20,879 bases of DNA, from contig JAPPKT010000044.1 in assembly GCA_028819675.1 (NCBI GenBank), positions 1-20,879 on the forward strand. The letters run 5' to 3'. Positions 7,928 through 15,173 of the stretch are shown here, piece after piece. Below the pieces are notes generated by a model. It was not told the origin of the DNA. It did no database searches and worked only from the letters and a program-made list of their open reading frames with translations. The translations under genes were made by a program, and so were the position numbers. The first letter of the stretch is position 1, and the number at the start of each line of letters is the position of its first letter. The stretch is from Caldilineaceae bacterium (lineage in GTDB: Bacteria > Chloroflexota > Anaerolineae > Caldilineales > Caldilineaceae).

Positions 7928-9256
7928 TCACGGCTGCCAGAACCTCTCCCACGTCTCTTGCGCACGCTGCCGGCTGCGCGCGCTGATCTCCGCCTCATCC
8001 AGCGTCAGCAGTTGCCGATCGCGCATCAGCACGCGGCCATGACAGATAGTGCTGTTCACATGTCCACCGCTGATGCCGAACAGGATATGCCACGGCAGGT
8101 TGTCGCTGTTCAGAGGCGTCGTAGGGTGGTAGTCGAGCAGAATGAGGTCTGCAAAAGCGTCGGGGGCTAGAATCCCAACCGGCTTGTCGAAAAAGACACT
8201 GGCCAGCCTGCGGTTGTTGTAAACCGCCATTTCCAGCACCTTATCCGCGCCCAGCGTTCGCGGGTCGCCGCTGGTTACTTTGTGCAGTTGGTCGGTCACC
8301 TTCATCTCGGCGAACATGTCATTGCTGAAACCGTCGTTGCCGAGTACGACCGGCATCTCTCCCCGCAGCATCGCCGGCACATCGGCCGCGCCCACCGCGT
8401 TGTTCATATTCGAACGGGGCTGGTGCGATACGAACGTCCCCGTCTCCCTCAGCAACTCCATCTCCCAACTGTCGATATGAACGCAATGGGCAAAGATACT
8501 TTCGTCCCCTGTGATGCCGAACGCGTGCAACCTCTCCACCGTACGTTTCCCGCTGCGGCTCAGGCTGTGCCAGGCGTCCGCAGGATGTTCCGCGACGTGA
8601 ACATGAAACCGGTCGCTCTCCGCGCGGCAGGCCTCCAGTGTCTCGTCCGAAAGTGTCATGCTGGCGTGTAGACCAAAAGTGGCGGCCACACGCTTCGCCA
8701 GCGGCGCACCGCGCACCGCCTCCGCAAAGCGCATGTTCTCGCGAATCCCCGCCCGCGCCGCCTCGGGACCGTCCCGGTCCGTCACCTCGTAACAGAGCAC
8801 CGACCGCAGCCCGCTGGCGTCGACGGCCGCAGCGATTGTGTCCAGGCTCCCGTCGATCGCATTCTGGCTGGCGTGGTGGTCGATCAGAGTCGTCGTGCCG
8901 TTGCGGATGGCATCTACCAGGCAGACCTCCGCTGAGCTCTGTACGCCCTCCATGTCCAGCGACCGGTCCAGCGGCCACCACAGTTTCTGCAGGATCTCCG
9001 GAAAATCTTTGGCCGGCTCCCCCGGGATATACATCCCCCTGGCAAATGCCCCGTAAAAGTGAGTGTGAGCGCAGATCATGCCGGGCATCAGCAGTTTACC
9101 TTGTGCATTCCATCGCTCGGCCTCAGGATAGCGGCCCAGCAAGATCCCGCTTTCCCCAACATCGACAATCTCGTCGCCGCGCACATAGACGGCGCCATCT
9201 GTCAGGATTCGGTTGGAACTGTCAAAAGTAATGACGGTCGCGTTGTGAATGAGCAT
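7928..9256 (-). CDS. ssnA: SsnA-like metal-dependent amidohydrolase
   Basis: A 442-aa amidohydrolase-superfamily enzyme of the TrzN/ATZ/SsnA branch, the same length as SsnA. The metal site is intact: His64-x-His66 in CAHTHFYGAFARGM, His218/His220 region in FHVHVAEH with Glu223, His257 in AHCVH and Asp308 in LGNDGF. The segments LWWPLDRSLD (92-101), IDHHAS (125-130) and SHQPRSNMNNAVG (277-289) are close to SsnA. SsnA was named from selenium-linked purine gene clusters in enteric bacteria and clostridia; its substrate is unsettled. No selenium, xanthine dehydrogenase or YgfK gene is visible here, so the role may differ, perhaps deamination or hydrolysis of a cyclic amide. It is the first gene of the (-) strand unit with npdG and the helicase. 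The ribosome site (AGGTAGGGA against the ATG) is mediocre. Confidence 0.87.
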   Translation of the reverse strand: MLIHNATVITFDSSNRILTDGAVYVRGDEIVDVGESGILLGRYPEAERWNAQGKLLMPGMICAHTHFYGAFARGMYIPGEPAKDFPEILQKLWWPLDRSLDMEGVQSSAEVCLVDAIRNGTTTLIDHHASQNAIDGSLDTIAAAVDASGLRSVLCYEVTDRDGPEAARAGIRENMRFAEAVRGAPLAKRVAATFGLHASMTLSDETLEACRAESDRFHVHVAEHPADAWHSLSRSGKRTVERLHAFGITGDESIFAHCVHIDSWEMELLRETGTFVSHQPRSNMNNAVGAADVPAMLRGEMPVVLGNDGFSNDMFAEMKVTDQLHKVTSGDPRTLGADKVLEMAVYNNRRLASVFFDKPVGILAPDAFADLILLDYHPTTPLNSDNLPWHILFGISGGHVNSTICHGRVLMRDRQLLTLDEAEISARSRQRAQETWERFWQP

Positions 9257-9288
9257 TCCCTACCTATCTCCCCCTGATCAGGATATCG

Positions 9289-9324
9289 AACGGTGACCTG
9301 AAATCAGTGAAACAATGCACCGTT
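9289..9324. promoter_or_regulatory. Inverted repeat, candidate operator or hairpin
   Basis: AACGGTG at 9289-9295 is repeated in perfect inverse as CACCGTT at 9318-9324, separated by 22 bases. A smaller dyad CTGA-AA-TCAG (9298-9307) lies inside. It is 33 bases upstream of the amidohydrolase start, so it could be an operator for that gene or a leader hairpin. Chance occurrence of 7-bp arms in GC-rich DNA cannot be excluded. Confidence 0.35.
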
Positions 9325-9489
9325 GGCCACCAAAGTTTAGAAGTATACGGTTGCCCTTTGGAAACGCAAATGCTGGGACGGGCCCGCCACCGATTCCAGT
9401 CCAGGTGCGTCTACTGCGGGAACCCTTTCCCTTAGGGCCAGATTCAATCTCACAACGGCTCGCGGGTAGTACCACGCAGCGAGCCCGAT

Positions 9490-9518
9490 TTTCGCAAACC
9501 GTGCGAACTCCTTATACT
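9490..9518 (+). promoter_or_regulatory. Possible sigma-70-type promoter for the epimerase
   Basis: A good -10 box TATACT at 9513-9518 is preceded, with a 17-bp spacer, by a poor -35 TTTCGC at 9490-9495. Transcription would begin near 9525, giving a leader of about 33 bases before the GTG at 9558. The weak -35 makes this tentative. Confidence 0.4.
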
Positions 9519-9557
9519 GAATTCTCTGAAACCGTACTAACCTCAGGGGAGCGCTTC

Positions 9558-10550
9558 GTGAGAATCTTGGTTACAGGCGGAGCAGGCTTTATCGGCAGCC
9601 ACATCGTGCACTGGCTTCGCAAGGCCGGTTGCGAGGTCGTTGTAGCCGACAATCTGCGAACCGGCCAACGGGCCAATCTCCCCGACGACGTGCCGTTCTA
9701 TGAAGTGGACATTCGCGATCAACTCGGCCTTGCTAATCTATTTGCGGCCGAACGTCCTCAGGCTGTGGTGCACCAGGCCGCCATGGCGAACGTACGTGAA
9801 AGTATGGAAGACCCCATCACCTATGCCGAGGTCAACACTATCGGTACCCTGCATCTCCTGGAATTGGTGAAAGACTACGACTGCTCCAAGTTCATTTTTG
9901 CAAGTACCGGCGGCGCAGTCTATGGAGAAGGCCGGCTGCCGAACGAGTCTGCTGTTAAAGGCGATGAGGAAGCCAGCCTGGACCCTAGTCACCCGACTCT
10001 GCCTTTCACCGAGGATAGCCCTCCACAGCCCATGGACAACTACGGCGCCAACAAGCTCAGTTGCGAGCACTACATCGAGCTGTACCATCAGAATTATGGC
10101 CTGCCCTACGTCATCCTGCGCTACGCCAACGTCTACGGTCCACGCCAAGATGTGAAGGGTGAGGCCGGAGTCGTTGCCATCTTCTCCGGTGCCATGCTGG
10201 CCGATCAAACCACCTACATTACCGGCGATGGCAGCCAGCAGCGTGACTTCGTATACGTAGACGATGTCGCCAGGGCCAACATTCTCGCTCTCAACGGTGA
10301 TCTGACCGGCACCTACAACGTGGGCACAGGCCTTCCAACCGATATCAACACGCTGTACCGGCTGCTCGCGGACCTGACCGGGTACGGCCGCAAACCCGCC
10401 AATCGGCCCCGTCCCGCAGGCGAGGTGCGCGCTACCTGGTTGGATTGTTCCAAAGCCGGGAAGGAGTTAGGTTGGGAAGCGGAAATTGACCTCCGGGAGG
10501 GCCTGCGCCGCACCGTGGAGTGGGCCAGAAAGGCAGCGGCTACGGCCTAG
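9558..10550 (+). CDS. GalE-like NAD-dependent nucleotide-sugar epimerase
   Basis: A 330-aa extended SDR of normal length for UDP-glucose/UDP-glucuronate epimerases. It has the NAD motif GGAGFIG (residues 7-13), Asp31 at the end of beta-2 (VVVADNL), FASTGGAVYGE with the catalytic Ser/Thr at 116-117 and YGANK (Tyr162, Lys166). The later NVYGPRQ (191-197) and RDFVYVDDVARA (229-240) are the usual sugar-side motifs. A 20-residue acidic stretch (about 131-151) before the catalytic loop is longer than in GalE, so the exact sugar is unclear. The GTG at 9558 is chosen because AGGGGA lies seven bases before it and the Rossmann strand begins at residue 2. It ends 55 bp before a glycosyltransferase on the same strand, so the two probably serve the same polysaccharide or glycolipid pathway. 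Confidence 0.93.
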   Translation: MRILVTGGAGFIGSHIVHWLRKAGCEVVVADNLRTGQRANLPDDVPFYEVDIRDQLGLANLFAAERPQAVVHQAAMANVRESMEDPITYAEVNTIGTLHLLELVKDYDCSKFIFASTGGAVYGEGRLPNESAVKGDEEASLDPSHPTLPFTEDSPPQPMDNYGANKLSCEHYIELYHQNYGLPYVILRYANVYGPRQDVKGEAGVVAIFSGAMLADQTTYITGDGSQQRDFVYVDDVARANILALNGDLTGTYNVGTGLPTDINTLYRLLADLTGYGRKPANRPRPAGEVRATWLDCSKAGKELGWEAEIDLREGLRRTVEWARKAAATA

Positions 10551-10605
10551 CCGCAGTCTTGCCGCGCGATCTCCTGCCTTCCGTTCGCCGTCTATTGGGG
10601 ATTCG

Positions 10606-11661
10606 ATGCACGTCGTCGTCAGTGGCTGGTTCTGGGGACAACCCAACACCGGCAGCGGACAATATCTTCACCGGCTGTTGCCCTATCTGGCGGCTCTGAA
10701 TGCGCCGTCAAGGGAAAGAAACGCCGCAGACAATCCGGGCCACCGTCAACCGCTCGACCAGGACCAAGAGGCAAACAACCGGGAACAAACCAGATTAACG
10801 CTGCTCCTTCCCGGCGAACCCGTGGACAGCAAATATTTCAGCGCGCTGGCCGCGTACCCTTCCCAGCCAACCGCCGTCGTTGCCCCGCCTCCGCCGCTCC
10901 CCCGCCAACTTGCAAAGCTCTACTGGGAACAGTTGACCGTGCCTCGCCGCGCCCGCAGTCTGGGCGCCGATCTCCTGCTCGTCCCCTATTGGGCGGCCCC
11001 CCTGTGGCAACCTACACCAACCGTCGTCACTGTCCACGACCTGATCCCCCTTCTTCTACCACCCTATCGCGGGGGATGGACGAACCGCCTCTATACCACT
11101 CTGGTCGCCAATTCGGCTCGGCGTTGTTCAGCCGTCTTGACCGTTAGCGAGGCCAGCAAACGGGACATTGTCCGTCATCTCGGCCTGCCAGATGAGCGCG
11201 TGGTAACGGTCTATCACGGCCCAAACAGGGACGACGACAGCGCGCAGCGTAGTGAAGTCGACGCCGCCCTCTCCCCCAGCCGGCAGATAGCGTGCAAGTA
11301 CGCATTGCCAGAACGCTACTTTCTCTACCTGGGGGGCTTTGACGTGCGCAAAAACCTCTTGGGGATCGTGCGTGCCTATCGCCGATATCTCGACCTCGGC
11401 GGGGATCCAGCCGTAAAGCTGGTCGTGGCGGGCAAACCGCCGCAGACGCATACTCCTTTCTTCCCGGATCCAAAGCGGCTCGTCCGCCAACTCGAACTGA
11501 CCGACTATGTGCGCTTCATCGGTTGGGTGGACGAGGAAGATAAGGAGCCGCTCTTCGCCGGCGCAACCGCCTTTCTCTTCCCAAGCTTGTATGAGGGATT
11601 CGGCATGATGCTGCTGGAGGCCATGGCCGCCGGCTCGCCGGTCATTACCAGTTCGGAGTGA
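10606..11661 (+). CDS. GT4-type glycosyltransferase, C-terminally truncated
   Basis: A 351-aa GT-B fold glycosyltransferase. The N-terminal half has the GSGQYLHRL acceptor loop and VVTVHDLIPLL. The middle has LTVSEASKRDIVRHLGLPDERV and YFLYLGGFDVRKN. The C-terminal half has VRFIGWVDEED and the donor-site EX7E motif (Glu330 and Glu338 in YEGFGMMLLEAMAAGSP). It stops 13 residues after that motif, at VITSSE, where GT4 enzymes normally continue for about 80-100 residues (the S-x-x-PE nucleotide contact and the helices closing the fold). Activity is therefore doubtful. The end overlaps the convergent LysM gene by 17 bp. The ATG at 10606 is chosen because the fold begins there (MHVVVSGW), although only a weak GGGG precedes it. 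It probably follows the epimerase in one transcript. Confidence 0.85.
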   Translation: MHVVVSGWFWGQPNTGSGQYLHRLLPYLAALNAPSRERNAADNPGHRQPLDQDQEANNREQTRLTLLLPGEPVDSKYFSALAAYPSQPTAVVAPPPPLPRQLAKLYWEQLTVPRRARSLGADLLLVPYWAAPLWQPTPTVVTVHDLIPLLLPPYRGGWTNRLYTTLVANSARRCSAVLTVSEASKRDIVRHLGLPDERVVTVYHGPNRDDDSAQRSEVDAALSPSRQIACKYALPERYFLYLGGFDVRKNLLGIVRAYRRYLDLGGDPAVKLVVAGKPPQTHTPFFPDPKRLVRQLELTDYVRFIGWVDEEDKEPLFAGATAFLFPSLYEGFGMMLLEAMAAGSPVITSSE

Positions 11662-14626
11662 GGCGGAACTCAAACTCCTCGCCGCTATTTGGTGTGTAGC
11701 AGACCTGGCGCATGTTCAGCGACGGGTGATCGCGCCCAAACTCCTCGGTGATCTGCCACAGTTCCGGGCTGTCCAGGAAAATTGACATCACTGCAGCGCA
11801 GGCCGCCACCGGGTTGGGCACCGATGTGTAGGCGGCCAGCCAGGCGCCCGCCGCTTCGGTGTATCGGCTCTCCGGATGTTCCTCTCCCAGCGTTTCCAGC
11901 AGCGACTCAGCCTCTGACCGCTGGTCGTTAAGCGTCAGAACCTGCACCAGCCGGAAGTTAGCCAGCCCCCTTAGCAGCGCCGTCTCCTCTTCGGGGTCCG
12001 TCCCCTGAACGCTGCATGGCTGCAGATTTGGCGTCTCCAGCGCATCCTTGTACAACTCAATAGCAGTCGCATAGCTCGCCCGGTTCCCCTCTGGCCCCGC
12101 CGATTGCAGCGCAATATTCGCCTCGATCAAACGCAGCCCCAGACAGTTGCTGGCTTCATTCGCACGGTCATAGGACCACGTGCGCCTACGCAGCGGCGAG
12201 CCGTCCATGCTGTACCAGATCTCCGTATGCGGTATAACCAGCCCCTTCTCCTCCCTGCCGCTGACACCGCCGCTGAACCAAAGACGACTGACACGAGGAA
12301 GATCAGATGACTCGTCTTCGACAATGTCAACCAAGACAGTGCCCTCGGCTACCGCGGCGCCCGGCCCAATCACGGACTGGTAGGCCGCCGTCTCGCTATT
12401 CCAGGTAATGGCTTCTACTGTCAGCAGACAAAACGTAGTGCAACGCTCCAACTGCCAGAATAACTCTGCCCGGCCGTCTCCGTTGGCATCACCAATCGCC
12501 AGAATGCCGGGTAGTCCCTCTATTTCCGGTGTGTAGACAGTCTCAAAGCTGCCGTCATCCTGCTGGTGCAAGATTAGAACAACACCGTCCGCCCCGCCCG
12601 GACCGTATCCATCATCGCTGACAACTGACGGCATCGCAATGACATCTTTCAGCCCATCCTGGTTCAGATCGTAGAATAGCAGTCCACCTCGGCCAGTGCC
12701 CAGCGCGTCACAGGCCTGTAGCCAAGCGTCAAGGAAAATCCTTAGCTTCAGAATTTCACCCTCCCGCCTCTCGCCGCCCGGATTTCCGTCCGAACTCTGC
12801 CCTGCGGTTAGTTCGTCGATGACCCCGGGAAGGGCCGTGAGATACTCTGCGACACTTTTTGGGCAGGGTGGCAGCCCTTCGGTCTCGGTCAGGCGTTGCT
12901 CAGGCTCTTCTTCCTGCTGTATTTCAAGGGACGGGCAGACGTCTTCGGCTGAAAATGTTGGATTGGCGTAACCGTATTCGGCCAGTATATTCACCACCTC
13001 AGGGTTCGCCTCAGCAAAATTTCTGACCGCCTCGCAGGCCGTCCTGGCATCCCCGCTCTGCCGGTACGCGGCTAACCACCGGACGCCCACCTCCGCATAG
13101 ACTTGCCTCTCGTAAGTGGACGCAAGTCTCTCCACTCGTTCCGCGGCCAGTTCAGGTTTCAATTCATAGCCTGCAATCATAGCAAGGCGGAAGAGGGCAA
13201 AGCTACGCAATTCGGCAAGTTCGTTGCTCCGTTCCCCGCATGCCTGCAAGTTCTGGTTCTCAGCAGCATCGGTATAGAGCCACTGTGCCTTTTCGAGGTA
13301 CAACTCGCTCGTCAAGGCGTGGTTGGCATCTATAACTGTATGGTAGAGGCAGAGACTAGGCATCATCCTTTCACTGCTCAAGGCGTAAGGTGCCCCGTCC
13401 GTGCTCGCCCATACAGCAAGCCGCGCTCGCTGCGGGCCGGCGCCGGCCCCGTCGTACTGGCCCCCTATCAGACGAATCTCATTGGGCCTGCCTGGCTTGT
13501 CGCTGGGGGTCAATGATACGCTGGCGCCAGCCATTGTAATCGTTCCCTTTGTCCAATCCCGCCATTCAATGCCATCCCAGCTGCGAACGTGCACCGTGAC
13601 GAAGCAGGAATTCGGTCCGCAAACCGTATCCGTCCACGCAACGTCGGTCAGACCATCGGCGTTAATGTCCTGAGTTGCCAGCAGATCGATCGATCCGGTA
13701 GCGGCGATCTTGTAGCTGAGAGAGTGGCCCTCTCCCCCGTCGAGAATCACCAGTTCCTGCTGCTCCGTGCCAATCCCGCTCCCTCGTCCCGTAACTGCGC
13801 CGGTTCGACTCTCTTCTCCATTCGTGAATACGAGAACTGCGTCATTCACGTTATCGGAAGTGAGATCGGCGTTGACCAGAGTGCGAAATTCGGCTCCGCA
13901 GTCCGCCAGAAATGAGGTCAGCTGTGCGTGGCGGTTGGATGTTGGAATCCTGAAGAGGTCGGCCAAAGTCTGGCTAAGGCCATCTTGCGCGTCCGGACAC
14001 GGGGGAAGGGTCACAACTCTGGGCAAAGGCAGGCTGATGCGTGGCATGAAAAAGGGTTCCGGCTCACCGTCCGTTGAGAGAATGGACAGGATATCCAGGA
14101 CCGGCGTTGGCGTAACCAAAGGAGAAGGTCTGTCTGCCGACGCTTCGACCTGCCCTTCTCCCTGTGTTTCGGTTGGCGCGACCGTCGGCACTGGGGTCGG
14201 CACGCCTGTCGGAGTTACAAGGCCCGAGGGGATCAGGAGCCTCTCGCCTACAAGCAGCGATTCGGTGGGACGTACTGACTTAGGATTCGCCGCCTGCAAT
14301 AGATTTACGGGCACGCCAAACTTCTCGGCCACTGAGATCCAGCCTTCTCCCCGCTGGACAATGTAAAACTCTTCGTCGCCATCCGGACTCCATGGAACAA
14401 AAAGGCTTTCGCCAACAATCAGCCATCCGTTCGGTCGCACGGAATCCGGGTTTGCCTCCTGCAGTTGGCTCACCGTCAAGCCGACGCGCTGCGCCACCAG
14501 AGGCCAGCTGTCGCCTGGCTGCACGATGTATGTATAGCCGCCCTCTTGAGCCGAAACAGAAACGAACTGCAACAGGCAAAGTAGCGCTATCAACAAGAAT
14601 ACAAACCGTATCCCCAACCTCATCAA
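11645..14626 (-). CDS. Exported LysM protein with duplicated FG-GAP-like/helical module
   Basis: A 993-aa secreted or surface protein. Residues 1-26 form a signal peptide (hydrophobic FVFLLIALLCLLQF, SVSA-QE cleavage site). Two LysM domains follow (about 31-79 and 87-133: YIVQPGDSW and YIVQRGEGW, each ending in VGExLxxP), which should bind peptidoglycan or related glycans. A Pro/Thr-rich linker spans 135-180. Then a module occurs twice, about 207-566 and 585-978. Each copy starts with LPPCP, has EF-hand-like calcium loops (DLTSDNVNDA and DINADGLTD in the first, DLNQDGLKD and DANGDGRAE in the second), a Cys pair (CGPNSC or CTTFC) and a TPR-like helical part ending in VCP or VCY. A GGGAGAG site precedes the ATG. 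Function is unknown; the layout suggests a wall-bound sensor or binding protein. Confidence 0.9.
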   Translation of the reverse strand: MMRLGIRFVFLLIALLCLLQFVSVSAQEGGYTYIVQPGDSWPLVAQRVGLTVSQLQEANPDSVRPNGWLIVGESLFVPWSPDGDEEFYIVQRGEGWISVAEKFGVPVNLLQAANPKSVRPTESLLVGERLLIPSGLVTPTGVPTPVPTVAPTETQGEGQVEASADRPSPLVTPTPVLDILSILSTDGEPEPFFMPRISLPLPRVVTLPPCPDAQDGLSQTLADLFRIPTSNRHAQLTSFLADCGAEFRTLVNADLTSDNVNDAVLVFTNGEESRTGAVTGRGSGIGTEQQELVILDGGEGHSLSYKIAATGSIDLLATQDINADGLTDVAWTDTVCGPNSCFVTVHVRSWDGIEWRDWTKGTITMAGASVSLTPSDKPGRPNEIRLIGGQYDGAGAGPQRARLAVWASTDGAPYALSSERMMPSLCLYHTVIDANHALTSELYLEKAQWLYTDAAENQNLQACGERSNELAELRSFALFRLAMIAGYELKPELAAERVERLASTYERQVYAEVGVRWLAAYRQSGDARTACEAVRNFAEANPEVVNILAEYGYANPTFSAEDVCPSLEIQQEEEPEQRLTETEGLPPCPKSVAEYLTALPGVIDELTAGQSSDGNPGGERREGEILKLRIFLDAWLQACDALGTGRGGLLFYDLNQDGLKDVIAMPSVVSDDGYGPGGADGVVLILHQQDDGSFETVYTPEIEGLPGILAIGDANGDGRAELFWQLERCTTFCLLTVEAITWNSETAAYQSVIGPGAAVAEGTVLVDIVEDESSDLPRVSRLWFSGGVSGREEKGLVIPHTEIWYSMDGSPLRRRTWSYDRANEASNCLGLRLIEANIALQSAGPEGNRASYATAIELYKDALETPNLQPCSVQGTDPEEETALLRGLANFRLVQVLTLNDQRSEAESLLETLGEEHPESRYTEAAGAWLAAYTSVPNPVAACAAVMSIFLDSPELWQITEEFGRDHPSLNMRQVCYTPNSGEEFEFRLTPNW

Positions 14627-14708
14627 ACTCTCCCGCGCCCTCTAACAGCAAATCCCTCTTGGTAGCAAATGCTGATTAGTCCCGAACCAAAATGCTCCAC
14701 ATCGGACG

Positions 14709-14749
14709 CCCCTTGAAATTGTGGCGCGGCGCCGGCCGCTTCAAAGGGG
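14709..14749. promoter_or_regulatory. Hairpin in the LysM leader region
   Basis: CCCCTTGAA (14709-14717) pairs with TTCAAAGGGG (14740-14749) with one bulged A. Inside lies a second GC-rich stem, GCGGC-GCCG-GCCGC (14726-14739). There is no T-run on either side, so it is not a typical intrinsic terminator. It is 83-123 bases upstream of the LysM start and would lie in that gene's leader RNA if the promoter at 14932-14960 is used. Confidence 0.4.
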
Positions 14750-14764
14750 AAAGTATCTTTGCCC
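14746..14764. promoter_or_regulatory. Palindromic site 1 of a pair, candidate operator
   Basis: GGGGAAAG-TAT-CTTTGCCC is a near-perfect 19-bp palindrome with one mismatched pair. It shares the core GGAAAGTAYCTTTS with a second palindrome at 15039-15060. It lies 119 bp upstream of the LysM gene start, and the right half of the hairpin at 14709-14749 overlaps its left edge. Confidence 0.4.
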
Positions 14765-14931
14765 GTCCGTGATCTCCATTAATCCGAGCAACAAATCGCG
14801 TACGAACGTCGCCTCTAACCCTGAACTATCTTCCACACTGCAGGTCGGCACGTTCCTCTTCTGTCCAGAGAAAAGCATATTTGATCCCGGCGACAGAAAA
14901 GCCCACGGCGACATTCGTGGATGCGCCAATC

Positions 14932-14960
14932 AGTATACTTCGTGTCAAATTCGTGTACAA
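14932..14960 (-). promoter_or_regulatory. Possible promoter for the LysM gene
   Basis: On the minus strand TTGTAC is followed, 17 bases on, by TATACT, reading from 14960 down to about 14932. The -10 is good and the -35 is poor (TTG matches only). It would give a leader of about 300 bases, which includes the hairpin and palindromic site 1. The AGTATACT at its -10 is itself palindromic and could serve either strand. Confidence 0.3.
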
Positions 14961-15038
14961 GCAAAAGGCCGCAATTTCCTGACAGATTCAGCCCACCGAG
15001 AAGTCACGGCCGACTGGGGATGCCGATCCGCCGTTCTC

Positions 15039-15060
15039 ACAGGAAAGTACCTTTCACTGT
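15039..15060. promoter_or_regulatory. Palindromic site 2 of a pair, candidate operator
   Basis: ACAG-GAAAG-TAC-CTTTC-A-CTGT is palindromic except for one extra A. Its core GGAAAGTACCTTTC matches site 1 at 14746-14764. It lies 113 bp upstream of the TrmA-like gene start, nearly the same distance as site 1 from its own gene, so the two may bind one regulator acting on both divergent genes. Confidence 0.4.
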
Positions 15061-15137
15061 ACCGCATCATGATAGTCGGTGCAAAGACAGAGTCTGCGGT
15101 GGCGTAACCTGTTTTCTCCTTTGTTTCGCAGCTCAGA

Positions 15138-15167
15138 TTGGCAGGACTCTCAATCAACGGGTAGAAT
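15138..15167 (+). promoter_or_regulatory. Promoter predicting a leaderless TrmA-like mRNA
   Basis: TTGGCA (15138-15143) and TAGAAT (15162-15167) are separated by 18 bp, a good sigma-70-type match. The expected transcription start, about seven bases after the -10 box, falls on or next to the A of the ATG at 15174. No Shine-Dalgarno precedes that ATG, which is consistent with a leaderless message. Confidence 0.5.
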
Positions 15168-15173
15168 TCAGCG

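Larger units (their letters stand above)
9257..9557. other. Divergent intergenic region (amidohydrolase / epimerase)
   Basis: This 301-bp gap separates the divergent amidohydrolase and epimerase genes and must carry control signals for both. It contains a perfect 10-bp palindrome CCTGATCAGG (9273-9282), an inverted repeat at 9289-9324 and a possible promoter at 9490-9518, listed separately. The epimerase frame remains open back to 9315, but nothing in that stretch looks like protein and the real start at 9558 is well marked. No terminator or RNA gene was seen. Confidence 0.6.
14627..15173. other. Divergent intergenic region (LysM protein / TrmA-like)
   Basis: A 547-bp gap between two divergent genes, with no convincing gene inside. 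An open frame at 14721-15107 has no family features and no ribosome site. The region carries a hairpin (14709-14749), two related palindromes (14746-14764 and 15039-15060), a pair of 11-bp direct repeats TTCGTGTCAAA/TTCGTGTACAA (14939-14960), a possible minus-strand promoter and a plus-strand promoter at its right end, all described separately. Confidence 0.65.

Noticed and set aside
9315..9557. N-terminal extension of the GalE-like epimerase
   Set aside because: The frame is open, but the 81 residues resemble no domain, and GTG 9558 has AGGGGA at ideal spacing exactly where the Rossmann strand begins.
14721..15107. Small 128-aa gene in the divergent region
   Set aside because: No ribosome site, no family features, a composition like random translation, and overlap with regulatory palindromes.
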